Source: CAUYXS01 sp965248495
GTDB lineage: Bacteria; Chloroflexota; Dehalococcoidia; Lucifugimonadales; Australimonadaceae
Reading direction: 5' to 3'
NCBI GenBank assembly: GCA_965248495.1
Contig: CBDFJL010000003.1
Location: 310,001 to 374,000 of the forward strand
DNA length: 64,000 bases
Below the pieces are notes generated by a model. That model worked only from the letters and a program-made list of their open reading frames with translations. It had not been told where the DNA came from and ran no database searches. Position numbers and translations under genes: made by a program. Positions 56,903-64,000 of the stretch are shown piece by piece (positions within the stretch are counted from its first letter, which is position 1; each line of letters opens with the position of its first letter).

Positions 56903-57982
56903 ATGGCGCCCAAGCTACCCGATCACATCAACGTCGTCGTCATCAGGGACGAGTCCGAGGAAGGGCTGGACCGCATCCGCGCCATCGCGCCCGGCAGGAT
57001 CACCGTGACCCCGCTCTGGCACAGCCTGCTCGACGAGCTCCGCGCGCAGTGGCCGCCGGACTTGGTCGACCGGTTCAATCGCACCAAGCCCACGGGGCAC
57101 GAGCCCAAGGGCGAGGCGCTAAAGCGAATCTTGGCCCAGGCCCACATGGCGCTGGGCAGCTTCCCGTTCCCGCGCGACCTCCGAGCGAGGATGCCCGATG
57201 CCCGGTGGGTCCATTGGGGGTTCGCCGGTATCTCCAATCTCCGGCCCTCCGACTTCTGGGGCTCCGACGTGCTGTGCACCAGCTCGCGCGGCTACACGGG
57301 CGCATTGCCCATCGCCGAATCGGCGCTCGCCGGCGCGCTCATGCACGCTCGCAAGCTCGACGTCGGCGTGCGCCAGACCGGCACGGGGGAGTTCGACGCG
57401 AAGGGCTACGAGATGACGGTGGTCGACGGCAAGACCATGGGGATCATCGGGCTCGGGGGCATCGGCCGACACCTGGCCAGGCTGGCCAAGGGCGTCGGCA
57501 TGCGAGTGGTCGCCACGCGGCGCTCGACCCCGGCGCGCGTCGAGAACGCGGAGGGCGTCGACGTCCTCTACCCTGCGGCGCAGCTCCACGAAATGCTGGC
57601 CACGTGCGATTTCATCGTGGTGGCCGCGATGTGGACCCCGGAGACCGAGGGCCTGGTCGACGCCGCTGCCTTCGCCGCCATGAGGGACGGCGCCTATATC
57701 ATCAACATCGCACGCGGGGAAATCATCGACGAGTCAGCAATGGCAGCCGCGCTGGCGTCGGGCAAGCTCAGCGGCGCCTACCTCGACGTCTACGCCGACG
57801 AATTCAACGTCCCGCCTCCCGCCGCGCTCACGTCCCACCCTCACGTGGTCATGACGCCCCACGTCTCGCAGCGGGCGGACGTGAACCACATCTTCGGCTT
57901 GGACAACTTCTGCGCCAACCTCGAGCGCCTGCTCAAGGGCGAGGAGATGGAGAACGTCATCGACTGGGAGCGCGGCTACTAG
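56903..57982 (+). CDS. D-2-hydroxyacid dehydrogenase, paralogue 2
   Basis: 359 aa, collinear with the preceding gene throughout (both end ENV(V/I)DW(D/E)RGY). The nucleotide site is GIIGLGGIGRHLARLAKGVGMRV. The Arg is in NIARGEIIDE, the Glu in DVYADEF and the His in MTPHVSQRADVNH, so all three catalytic residues are present. It begins 3 bp after paralogue 1. Its stop overlaps the convergent lipoprotein gene by 4 bp. Confidence 0.87.
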   Translation: MAPKLPDHINVVVIRDESEEGLDRIRAIAPGRITVTPLWHSLLDELRAQWPPDLVDRFNRTKPTGHEPKGEALKRILAQAHMALGSFPFPRDLRARMPDARWVHWGFAGISNLRPSDFWGSDVLCTSSRGYTGALPIAESALAGALMHARKLDVGVRQTGTGEFDAKGYEMTVVDGKTMGIIGLGGIGRHLARLAKGVGMRVVATRRSTPARVENAEGVDVLYPAAQLHEMLATCDFIVVAAMWTPETEGLVDAAAFAAMRDGAYIINIARGEIIDESAMAAALASGKLSGAYLDVYADEFNVPPPAALTSHPHVVMTPHVSQRADVNHIFGLDNFCANLERLLKGEEMENVIDWERGY

Positions 57983-59340
57983 CGGCGGTAGATGCTGGCG
58001 GCGTCGGTGAACCCTGTCTCGGGCGCGGAAGACTCACCCGAGAACACCTGGAAGCGCAGCGTGCGCTCGTCCACCAGCTCCGCCAGTGCGGTGCCCAGCA
58101 CCTGGGTCTCGACCGCGATCGTCGCGGCGGGGAAGAAGGACGGTGTCCAGACTTCCGGCTCTACATGGCGAAAGCCGACGAGCACGTAGCTGACCGCCCC
58201 GCTGTCCGGCCCCACGGTGGCCGGGTCAGGCGAGTTGCCGAGTACGGCGTACACGCCGTTGCACGTGCGGCAGGCATCTGCGTCGATACCCACGTCCGCG
58301 CCGATGGAGAAGCGGACCTGGGCTGGGTCGATGTAGTCGTAGGCGAGGGCCAGATGCCCCGTCCAGTATCCGTATGTCCCTGGCGCCACGTTGCCTGAGT
58401 AATCGACCGTGCCGTCGAGGAACCAATTGCCGGCCAGCCGCCCGTCGACGTCGTGGTCGATCTTGCCGCCGAAGGGCTCGACCTGCCGGAGGCTCTTCGC
58501 TATCAGTTCCGAGCGCAGCGGCTCTTCGTAGTAATCGAACGGGTCCATCGTGTGGACTTTCCACGGCTCCGCGCCGTAGCGCTCAGGAAGCACGAAGCCG
58601 GGCAACGTCACTTCGTAGTCGTGCACCGAGAAGTCGAAGCTGTACCCGGCCGACTTCGCGAATATCTCACCGGCTTCAAGTGGGATCCCAGCGCCCCGCG
58701 TGCTCCAGTACTCCCCTGACGGAAGGTCGCCCACCACCTCCGTGACGCTCTCCGCGAGGTCCGTGACGTGGATGTAGATGCTCGAAAAGGTACAGGAATG
58801 CTCGATAACCACGCGGTAGTGCGCGACCGTCCGGTCGGTACGCGGGACCGTCATGTAGTCGGAGAAGCGCTGCACCTCGACGACACGGCCTGCCGCTGGG
58901 GCGTAGACGTCGTAGCCGATCTCGGTTGCCGTGGGGTCGCTGCGGATATAGAGGTGGTCGGTCGGCGTGACGTGCGAGCCCGCCATGCGGCCCATGGGCT
59001 CGATGTCGACGATGTGCTCGATAGCCAGTGGGGACGCGGCGAACGTTGGGGCGCCGGTGTCCTCGCAGGCCGATGCACGCCCCGGTGGGTCGGCGGAGCG
59101 GGCGAGCGCCGGACCGTCGACGGATGCCGGCGTGCCATCGTCCACTGCTTGGGGCGTCGGCGTTGGCTGTCGGTCGGGGTTGGGCGGTACCGCGTCGTCC
59201 GGCGTGCCGGGCGTTGGCGTCGGGTCAGCGGCGGCACGTGCGTCATCACTACGGCTTGGCGCGGCAGGGGTGGACTGGCAGGCCGCCACCGCGAGCATCG
59301 CCAACAACCCGAGCGTCACGAGGAACGCGGTCTTACCCAT
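57979..59340 (-). CDS. lipoprotein with M23-like (duplicated hybrid motif) fold
   Basis: 453 aa. The signal peptide ends in a lipobox-like VAAC near residue 18, followed by a 70-residue Pro/Thr/Asp-rich linker. The segment at about 115-195 (GSHVTPTDHLYI, YDVYAPAAGRVVEVQ, YRVVIEHSCTFSSIYIHV) resembles the beta fold of M23/LytM peptidases. The second metal motif HxH is not intact, so it may bind rather than cut. The C-terminal half is unrecognised. The ATG at 59340 was chosen because it directly precedes the signal peptide; an upstream ATG adds an acidic stretch unlike a signal. Confidence 0.65.
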   Translation of the reverse strand: MGKTAFLVTLGLLAMLAVAACQSTPAAPSRSDDARAAADPTPTPGTPDDAVPPNPDRQPTPTPQAVDDGTPASVDGPALARSADPPGRASACEDTGAPTFAASPLAIEHIVDIEPMGRMAGSHVTPTDHLYIRSDPTATEIGYDVYAPAAGRVVEVQRFSDYMTVPRTDRTVAHYRVVIEHSCTFSSIYIHVTDLAESVTEVVGDLPSGEYWSTRGAGIPLEAGEIFAKSAGYSFDFSVHDYEVTLPGFVLPERYGAEPWKVHTMDPFDYYEEPLRSELIAKSLRQVEPFGGKIDHDVDGRLAGNWFLDGTVDYSGNVAPGTYGYWTGHLALAYDYIDPAQVRFSIGADVGIDADACRTCNGVYAVLGNSPDPATVGPDSGAVSYVLVGFRHVEPEVWTPSFFPAATIAVETQVLGTALAELVDERTLRFQVFSGESSAPETGFTDAASIYRR

Positions 59341-59672
59341 GCCATCAGTGTCATCGCTTTCGCCTGAAACCCCTAACATGCCCACCCCCAAGCAAGTGGC
59401 CTTGCCTCAAGACCCTGGTTGGCCGATCTTCTAGGGGAGTGCAGAGGGGGATCCCCTTCTGCCAGGGGCGCGGGGGTGTCCCCCGCTTTAGCTCTTTATT
59501 ACCCCCTTCCTGGCCAGGCCTGTCCTGAGTCCGCCGAAGGGAAGGGGGTAGGGGGATGGTCGAGAGGATGGCGTATACCGGGACCTGACGGGCCCAAAGC
59601 CTGTCCTGAGCGAAGCCGAAGGGGCTGACTTTTGAGGCAAAGCCCAAGCAAGATGCGGTGTAGGGCCGCTGA
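59341..59672 (+). other. intergenic region rich in repeats
   Basis: It contains a GC-rich fold (59430-59480), the inverted repeat TACCCCCTTCC/GGAAGGGGGTA (59500-59510 with 59540-59550), and two cores of the dispersed repeat (59517-59541, 59598-59624). No coding frame is convincing. Confidence 0.55.
59500..59624 (+). repeat. inverted repeat with two dispersed-repeat cores
   Basis: An 11-bp perfect inverted repeat encloses one CCTGTCCTGAG core. A second core, CCTGTCCTGAGCGAAGCCGA, follows in the same direction and is identical to that of copy A at 5141. Confidence 0.65.
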
Positions 59673-59701
59673 TTGACCTGGCCGTCACCCGCGCCTAGCA
59701 T
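59673..59701 (+). promoter_or_regulatory. leaderless promoter of the MFS gene
   Basis: TTGACC (59673-59678), a 17-nt spacer and TAGCAT (59696-59701), ending 6 nt before the ATG at 59708. No ribosome-binding site is present. It is one of the clearest leaderless arrangements in the window. Confidence 0.7.
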
Positions 59702-59707
59702 CCGGCC

Positions 59708-60997
59708 ATGGCTGAGGCGGTCACGCCCGAGAGTCGCGTTGGATTCCTGTCATTCTTCGGCTGGCGCGTCGTCCTGGCGCTGGCGCTCATGCGCCTCGTC
59801 GGCGGCGGCGTCGGCCTCTATGGCCGGGGGGTCTTCCTCCTTCCCATGGAGGAAGACCTGGGCGTCGGCCGCGACTCCATCTCGCTGGTCTACGCGCTCA
59901 CCGGCCTTCAGGTCGGCCTCTTCGCCCCGGTGGCCGGGATGCTGGCGCAGCGCTATGGCGGGCGGAAGCTGCTGCTGTTCGGAGCGCTATCGTCCGGCGT
60001 TGGCTACATCGTGCTGTTCTGGGTGAGCAGCCTGCTGGCCCTCTTCGTCGTCTTCGCGGGCCTCATTAGCCTCGGCTTCAACTGGTCGATCTTCCAGGCG
60101 CCGACGGCCATCACCAACGCATGGTTCGCCCGGCAGAAAGCGCTCGCGCTGTCCGTCCTCTCGGCGGGCATCGGCCTGGGCGGGCTGCTCATCGTGCCCA
60201 GCCTGGAGGTTGCGGTCCGGGCCAACGGTTGGCGCGCGACCGCTGTCGTCGCCGGCGTCGTCATCATCGTCGTCGGGAGCGTGACCGCCTCAATCATCCG
60301 AAACACGCCCGAGGAGAAGGGGCTCACGCCGGACGGAGACACCGTGCCGGAGCCGCTCCCAGGCTCGGCACCGGCGGGCCCGCCGGTGGCCGACACCAGC
60401 CTGACCGCGCGCCAGGCGTTCCGCACGCCGCTCTACTGGCTGTTGCTCATCGGCGTCGTTCTGTGGCTATCGACGTATGGGAGCCTCGGCCTCCACTTCA
60501 TCCCGATCCTCGTCTCGAAGGGAGAGACGACGCAGACCGCGGCATGGTTCGCGGGCATGTACGCCATCTCCACGTTCCCGATGGTGCTGTTCATCGGGTG
60601 GCTTTCCGACCGGTTCAACGGCCTGCTCGTACTGGCGGGATTCGCCATCTCGCTCGCGCTCGCGGTGCTGGTGCTGCGCCTCGCTGAGGCGCCGCCGGGT
60701 TACGCGCTGGCGGTCCTGCTGGTCTCCCCGGTGGAGTCGGTCTGGCCAGTCTTCTGGGCGGTGTTGGGCCGGGCATACGGACGGCGGTGGTTCGACTCCA
60801 TCCGGGGGTGGATCTACGGCATGGTGCTGCTGGGCAGCGCGGGCTGGTCCTACATCCCCGGCGTCGTCTTCGAGCGCACGGGCAGCTACGACGGCTGGCT
60901 GACCGCCCTCGTGTTCCTGATGATCGCGACGTCAGCCGTGTTCGTCCTCGCCTCGCGCTTCCCGGTGCGGCGGTCATCGCCCAGCGTCACTTCGTAG
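59708..60997 (+). CDS. MFS transporter
   Basis: A 429-aa inner-membrane protein with about 12 hydrophobic helices, split by a central cytoplasmic loop (around 200-235). GRGVFLLPMEEDLGVGRDSISLVYALTGLQVGLFAPVAGMLAQRYGGRK contains the MFS signature after helix 2. The closest general resemblance is to oxalate/formate or monocarboxylate-type MFS proteins. The substrate is unknown. The last 11 bp overlap the convergent deacetylase gene. Confidence 0.82.
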   Translation: MAEAVTPESRVGFLSFFGWRVVLALALMRLVGGGVGLYGRGVFLLPMEEDLGVGRDSISLVYALTGLQVGLFAPVAGMLAQRYGGRKLLLFGALSSGVGYIVLFWVSSLLALFVVFAGLISLGFNWSIFQAPTAITNAWFARQKALALSVLSAGIGLGGLLIVPSLEVAVRANGWRATAVVAGVVIIVVGSVTASIIRNTPEEKGLTPDGDTVPEPLPGSAPAGPPVADTSLTARQAFRTPLYWLLLIGVVLWLSTYGSLGLHFIPILVSKGETTQTAAWFAGMYAISTFPMVLFIGWLSDRFNGLLVLAGFAISLALAVLVLRLAEAPPGYALAVLLVSPVESVWPVFWAVLGRAYGRRWFDSIRGWIYGMVLLGSAGWSYIPGVVFERTGSYDGWLTALVFLMIATSAVFVLASRFPVRRSSPSVTS

Positions 60998-61853
60998 CGT
61001 CGCGGTACCAGTCCAGCACCTCGCTGCCGGTCATGAAGACGACCGATGGGTTGGACTTCAGAAGCTCCAGGCCCTTGAGGAAATGCTTGAACCGGTGAGG
61101 CTGGCCGACGATGTACGGGTGCACGCCGATCGGCATGATGCGTGCCGTCCGTGGCTCGTCGCTCAGCAGCGTTTCGAGGTGGTCGACGCAGCGGTCGTAG
61201 AGGGCTGAGCTCGGCTGGTGTTGGCCCAGGTAGATGGGGATGTCGTTCAGCTCGACGGAGTAGGGGATAGCGAGGAGCTCGCCGCTGGCCACCTTGAGCG
61301 GGAAGGGCTGGTCGTCGCTCATCCAGTCCAGCACGTACTCGAAGCCCTCCTCGGCCAAGATGTCGGGCGTGGCGAAGGTCTCCGCCATCGCCGGGCCCAT
61401 CCAGCCGCGAGGCGCGCTCCCGGTGTGCGCCTTGATGACGTCGATGGTCTGCCGGATGACGGCGCGCTCGTCCTCCTCGACCGGCAACGGCCGCTGGAAG
61501 TAGGAGTGGGCCAGCACCTCCCAGCCCGCATCGATGGCGGCCTGCGTCACCCGCGGATACCGCTCCAGTGCGACCGCGTTGAGCGACATGACGGCCTTGA
61601 TGCCGAGGCGCTCCGTGGCCTCGAGTATGCGCCAGAAGCCGACCCGTAGCCCGTACTCGAACCAGCTGTAGTTCTGGACATCCGGTATGCGGCTGGTGCC
61701 CGCTGGCGGCGGGTTGATGGGCCGCACGGGGGCTTGATCGAACTCCCAGTCTTCGACGTTGACGACCAACATCACTGCTACGCGAGCGTTGCCGGGGAGC
61801 TCGAGCACCGGCCGGTCGACGATGGCGGAGAAGTCGGCGCGTGGGTTGGCCAT
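60987..61853 (-). CDS. polysaccharide deacetylase-like (NodB-fold) protein
   Basis: 288 aa. The NodB fold is suggested by VVNVEDWEFD (metal Asp), HSYFQRPL with PVEEDERAVIRQTIDVIKAHTGSAPRGWMGPA, and the late GVHPYIVGQPHRFKHFLKGLELL. This arrangement resembles PuuE-type allantoinases and related amidohydrolases more than chitin deacetylases. GGAGG precedes the ATG, and a TAGACT -10 box lies 30 nt upstream. The true substrate is open. Confidence 0.78.
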   Translation of the reverse strand: MANPRADFSAIVDRPVLELPGNARVAVMLVVNVEDWEFDQAPVRPINPPPAGTSRIPDVQNYSWFEYGLRVGFWRILEATERLGIKAVMSLNAVALERYPRVTQAAIDAGWEVLAHSYFQRPLPVEEDERAVIRQTIDVIKAHTGSAPRGWMGPAMAETFATPDILAEEGFEYVLDWMSDDQPFPLKVASGELLAIPYSVELNDIPIYLGQHQPSSALYDRCVDHLETLLSDEPRTARIMPIGVHPYIVGQPHRFKHFLKGLELLKSNPSVVFMTGSEVLDWYRDATK

Positions 61854-61880
61854 GGGGTACCTCCGAATGGGCGTCGAGCG

Positions 61881-61886
61881 AGTCTA
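61881..61886 (-). promoter_or_regulatory. -10 box of the deacetylase gene
   Basis: TAGACT on the minus strand, about 27 nt before the ATG at 61853, with GGAGG in the leader. Confidence 0.4.
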
Positions 61887-61917
61887 GCAGGTGCCGTGCG
61901 ACACCCGCGAAGTCGCG

Positions 61918-61946
61918 TTGCCGGTCCCGCGGGCGCCACCTATACT
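61918..61946 (+). promoter_or_regulatory. promoter of the deiodinase-like gene
   Basis: TTGCCG (61918-61923), a 17-nt spacer and TATACT (61941-61946). It gives a leader of about 43 nt containing GGAGGT (61985-61990). Confidence 0.6.
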
Positions 61947-61995
61947 GCCCAAACGTTGCGCCCGCAACCGATAGCCGCCGGTACGGAGGTGGGGT

Positions 61996-62678
61996 GTGTC
62001 CGACTTCAACGGCATCGAGTACAACTACGAGGACTGGCCGGGACCCTCCAAGGCTGCCTTCGGTACGTTCAAGCAGATCGCCCACGCTGGCGACCCCGCC
62101 ATCGACTTCACCCTGCCCAGCGTCGACGGCGGCGAGGTCACCCTCTCGGCCCTCAGGGGCAAACCGGTCGTCCTCGAATTCGGCGCCATCACCTGACCGC
62201 CCTGCCAGGCGGAGTTTCCGCTCATGGACGCGCTGGCCAGGGAGTACGCGGACGAGGCGCACCACCTGTTCGTCTACACCAGGGAGACGCACCGGAGATA
62301 GCCAAACGCGAGGGGCTGCCCTACCTGGCGCTCACGTCCTGCGAAGAGAAGTTCAAGCGCGCCAAGATCATGCGCGACAAGTGGCAGTCGCCGCGGACCA
62401 TCCTGGTCGACGCCTTCGACGGTGACGTCCACCGGCTGTACGCCGGCGCCCCGAACCAGAGCTGGGTCATCGACCACACAGGCCACGTGCTGTTCAAGGC
62501 GGGCTGGACGCGCGAGGCGGACCTGCGCCCGCAGCTGGAGGTCGCGCTCAACATGCGCGAGATGAAGCGCGAGGGCGTCGGCATCCAGTACTACACCGAG
62601 CGCATTACCTACCGCACCGCCGGCCCACGCGGCCAAGCCGTTCCTGAAAGGCCGGGCGCCGAGACAGCGGCCGGGTAG
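61996..62678 (+). CDS. deiodinase-like redoxin, candidate selenoprotein (in-frame UGA) with a one-base frameshift
   Basis: A thioredoxin-fold protein of the iodothyronine-deiodinase/AhpC-like group. Read through TGA at 62194-62196 (residue 67), the frame gives [26 protein letters not shown], then LFVYTRETH. Animal deiodinases have Sec at this position, within a T-U-P-P motif. A second change follows: after codon 99 (CAC, 62290-62292) the conserved sequence continues one base back ([56 protein letters not shown]), as if one C had been lost. The reconstructed product is about 227 aa. The start is GTG at 61996 with GGAGGT 5 nt upstream. It is either a selenoprotein with a sequencing error or a decaying gene. 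Confidence 0.7.
62197..62227 (+). promoter_or_regulatory. SECIS-like hairpin after the in-frame UGA
   Basis: The upper stem GCGGA/TCCGC (62209-62213 with 62217-62221) closes a GTT loop. The lower stem CCA/TGG (62205-62207 with 62225-62227) has an internal bulge. The loop G lies 18 nt after the UGA, inside the spacing known for bacterial SECIS elements. An alternative stem CCGCC/GGCGG (62197-62201 with 62208-62212) competes with it. Confidence 0.5.
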
Positions 62679-62704
62679 GCCCCGTCTGCGAGGCAGCCGC
62701 GGTG

Positions 62705-62710
62705 TAGAAT
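62705..62710 (+). promoter_or_regulatory. near-leaderless -10 box of polA
   Basis: TAGAAT ends 9 nt before the ATG at 62720. The expected leader is 2-3 nt. Confidence 0.5.
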
Positions 62711-62719
62711 CGGCCCGCG

Positions 62720-64000
62720 ATGGCTACCCGGAACACGGCGCAGCAGGGCGAGCTCTTCGCCGACGCGAAGGCCGGCGCGCCGAGCGCAGCCGCGACGTCG
62801 GCACCACCCCGGCTCGTGCTGCTCGACGGCCACGCCATGGTCTTCCGCGCCTTCTTCGCCCTCTCCCGAGAGCACCCCATGACGGTCAAGCGCACGGGCG
62901 AGCGCGTCGAGGCCGTCTACAGCTTCACATCGACGCTGTTCAAGGCCATCAACGACCTGCAGCCGACCCACTTGGCCATCGCCTTCGACCCGCCCGGTGG
63001 GACCTTCCGCCACGACGACTACGCGGAGTACAAGGCCAACCGGCCCCCGACGCCCGACGAGTTCCACCACCAGCTCGACCGCGTCAAGCAGGTCGTCAAG
63101 GCCATGGGCATGCCGATCTACGAGGTGCCGGGGTACGAGGCGGACGACGTGCTGGGCTCCATCGCCCACCTCAGCGACGAGCAGGGGATCGAGACGGTCA
63201 TCTTCACCGGTGACACCGACACGCTCCAGCTGGTGTCGCCGCACGTCCGTGTACTGATGACGTCGGGCTTCGGCGACCAGCGCACGTACGACGAGGAGGC
63301 AGTCCGCGAGCGTTACGGCGGCCTCGAGCCTCGCCAGCAGATCGACGTGAAGGCGCTCGAAGGCGACCCGTCAGACAACATCCAGGGCGTGCCTGGCGTG
63401 GGCCGCAAGACGGCCATCAAGCTCATCCAGGACTACGGCAGCGTCGAGGGCATCTACGAGCGCATCGACGAAGTCTCCCCACCTCGGATCCAGGGGCTTA
63501 TGCGCGAGCATGAGGGGGCGGCCCGCCAGGGCAAGTACCTGGTCACCATCGTGACCGACATGGCGACCGGCTTCTCCATGGACGACGCGCTCTTCGGCGA
63601 CTACCGGCGAGACGACCTCGTCGCCATCTTCCGCGACCTCGAATTCGGCTCGCTGGTCGAGCGCATCCCCGTGCTTGGCAACGGCGGCACGCCACCACCG
63701 GCGCCCTCGTCGTCAGCCCCCGCCCCGACGGAGCAGGCGGCGCTGGTCGGCGCGCCCGACACCGCCACGACGGTCGTCGACACCCCCGTCGGGCTCCAGG
63801 CGTTGCTCGACGCAATAGCCGGCGCGGGTGTCGTATCGATCGCCACCGAGTCGAGCATGGGCAACCCCATGGAAGCGGACCTCGCGGGAGTCGAGCTTTC
63901 CACCAAGCCGGGTCTCGCCTACTACCTGCCGCTGGGCCACGCCGAAGGCACCCAGCTCCCGATCGAAGAGGCGCTCGGCCGTCTGCTGCCGCTACTCAAC
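62720..64000 (+). CDS. polA: DNA polymerase I (5' part, runs off the window)
   Basis: 427 residues are visible. The 5'-3' exonuclease domain begins LVLLDGHAMVFRAFFAL (about 33-49) and contains IAFDPPGGTFRHDDYAEYKANRPPTP, YEVPGYEADDVLGSIA, FTGDTDTLQLV and the helix-hairpin-helix EGDPSDNIQGVPGVGRKTAIKLI. A linker leads into the 3'-5' exonuclease-like domain, where the DxE motif reads IATESS. The first metal Asp is Ala, so proofreading is probably lost, as in Taq-type enzymes. The polymerase domain lies outside the window. Confidence 0.93.
   Translation, partial: MATRNTAQQGELFADAKAGAPSAAATSAPPRLVLLDGHAMVFRAFFALSREHPMTVKRTGERVEAVYSFTSTLFKAINDLQPTHLAIAFDPPGGTFRHDDYAEYKANRPPTPDEFHHQLDRVKQVVKAMGMPIYEVPGYEADDVLGSIAHLSDEQGIETVIFTGDTDTLQLVSPHVRVLMTSGFGDQRTYDEEAVRERYGGLEPRQQIDVKALEGDPSDNIQGVPGVGRKTAIKLIQDYGSVEGIYERIDEVSPPRIQGLMREHEGAARQGKYLVTIVTDMATGFSMDDALFGDYRRDDLVAIFRDLEFGSLVERIPVLGNGGTPPPAPSSSAPAPTEQAALVGAPDTATTVVDTPVGLQALLDAIAGAGVVSIATESSMGNPMEADLAGVELSTKPGLAYYLPLGHAEGTQLPIEEALGRLLPLLN

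Noticed and set aside
61996..62196. A 66-aa protein ending at the TGA
   Set aside because: It would stop in the middle of the thioredoxin fold, one residue before the conserved PPC. The conserved sequence clearly continues in the same frame.
61734..62291. 5' part of the plus-strand frame that encodes the deiodinase-like C-terminus
   Set aside because: Upstream of about 62292 it is an Arg/Gly-rich shadow of the true frame. Only the C-terminal 128 residues are conserved.

Overview
The window is high-GC bacterial chromosome. It carries the complete str-S10-spc-alpha ribosomal super-operon on the minus strand, with mostly single-copy central-metabolism genes on either side. Gene order, strong codon bias, long low-complexity tails on ribosomal proteins, and a ferredoxin-type 2-oxoacid oxidoreductase beside an NAD-type pyruvate dehydrogenase complex all suggest a Chloroflexota bacterium, perhaps SAR202/Dehalococcoidia-like. 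That assignment is inference; there is no 16S gene here. I saw no tRNA, rRNA, CRISPR array, prophage or complete insertion sequence.

Left arm (1-29,250, mostly plus strand). A DUF35-type Zn-ribbon/OB-fold protein comes first. Then follow dihydrolipoyl dehydrogenase, a two-subunit 2-oxoacid:ferredoxin oxidoreductase, the E1 alpha, E1 beta and E2 genes of a pyruvate dehydrogenase-type complex, and an acetolactate-synthase-like ThDP enzyme. A thiamine salvage unit follows: TPP riboswitch, terminator, sodium-solute symporter, tenA, thiD. It supplies the cofactor that all those 2-oxoacid enzymes need. HU, a minisatellite, DNA polymerase IV, a gutted ornithine-cyclodeaminase homologue, a DUF971 protein, gatC-gatA and recF come next. 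An S-adenosylmethionine recycling cluster (mtnA, mtnP, rhodanese, ahcY, metK) and a phosphohexomutase end this arm.

Centre (29,443-51,800, minus strand). In transcription order: rpsL, rpsG, fusA, rpsJ, rplC, rplD, rplW, rplB, rpsS, rplV, rpsC, rplP, rpmC, rpsQ, rplN, rplX, rplE, rpsN, rpsH, rplF, rplR, rpsE, rpmD, rplO, secY, adk, map, infA, rpmJ, rpsM, rpsK, rpsD, rpoA, rplQ, truA, rplM, rpsI. A strong promoter lies upstream of rpsL and a perfect hairpin terminator lies after rpsI. tuf is absent from its usual place after fusA. S17, S5, L3, L13, L5, L15, S3 and RpoA all carry long acidic or Ala/Pro/Lys-rich extensions.

Right arm (51,880-64,000). It holds a PduO-type cobalamin adenosyltransferase, hisH-hisA, acetyl-CoA synthetase, two tandem D-2-hydroxyacid dehydrogenase paralogues, an M23-like lipoprotein, an MFS transporter, a NodB-type deacetylase, a deiodinase-like redoxin and the start of polA.

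The most striking observation is the deiodinase-like redoxin at 61,996-62,678. An in-frame UGA occupies the catalytic position (T-U-P-P-C) and is followed at once by a SECIS-like hairpin, so it is a candidate selenoprotein; a one-base frameshift lies further downstream. The second is genome-wide in character: eight genes have a TAnnnT -10 box ending 6-10 nt before the start codon, which points to frequent leaderless transcription.
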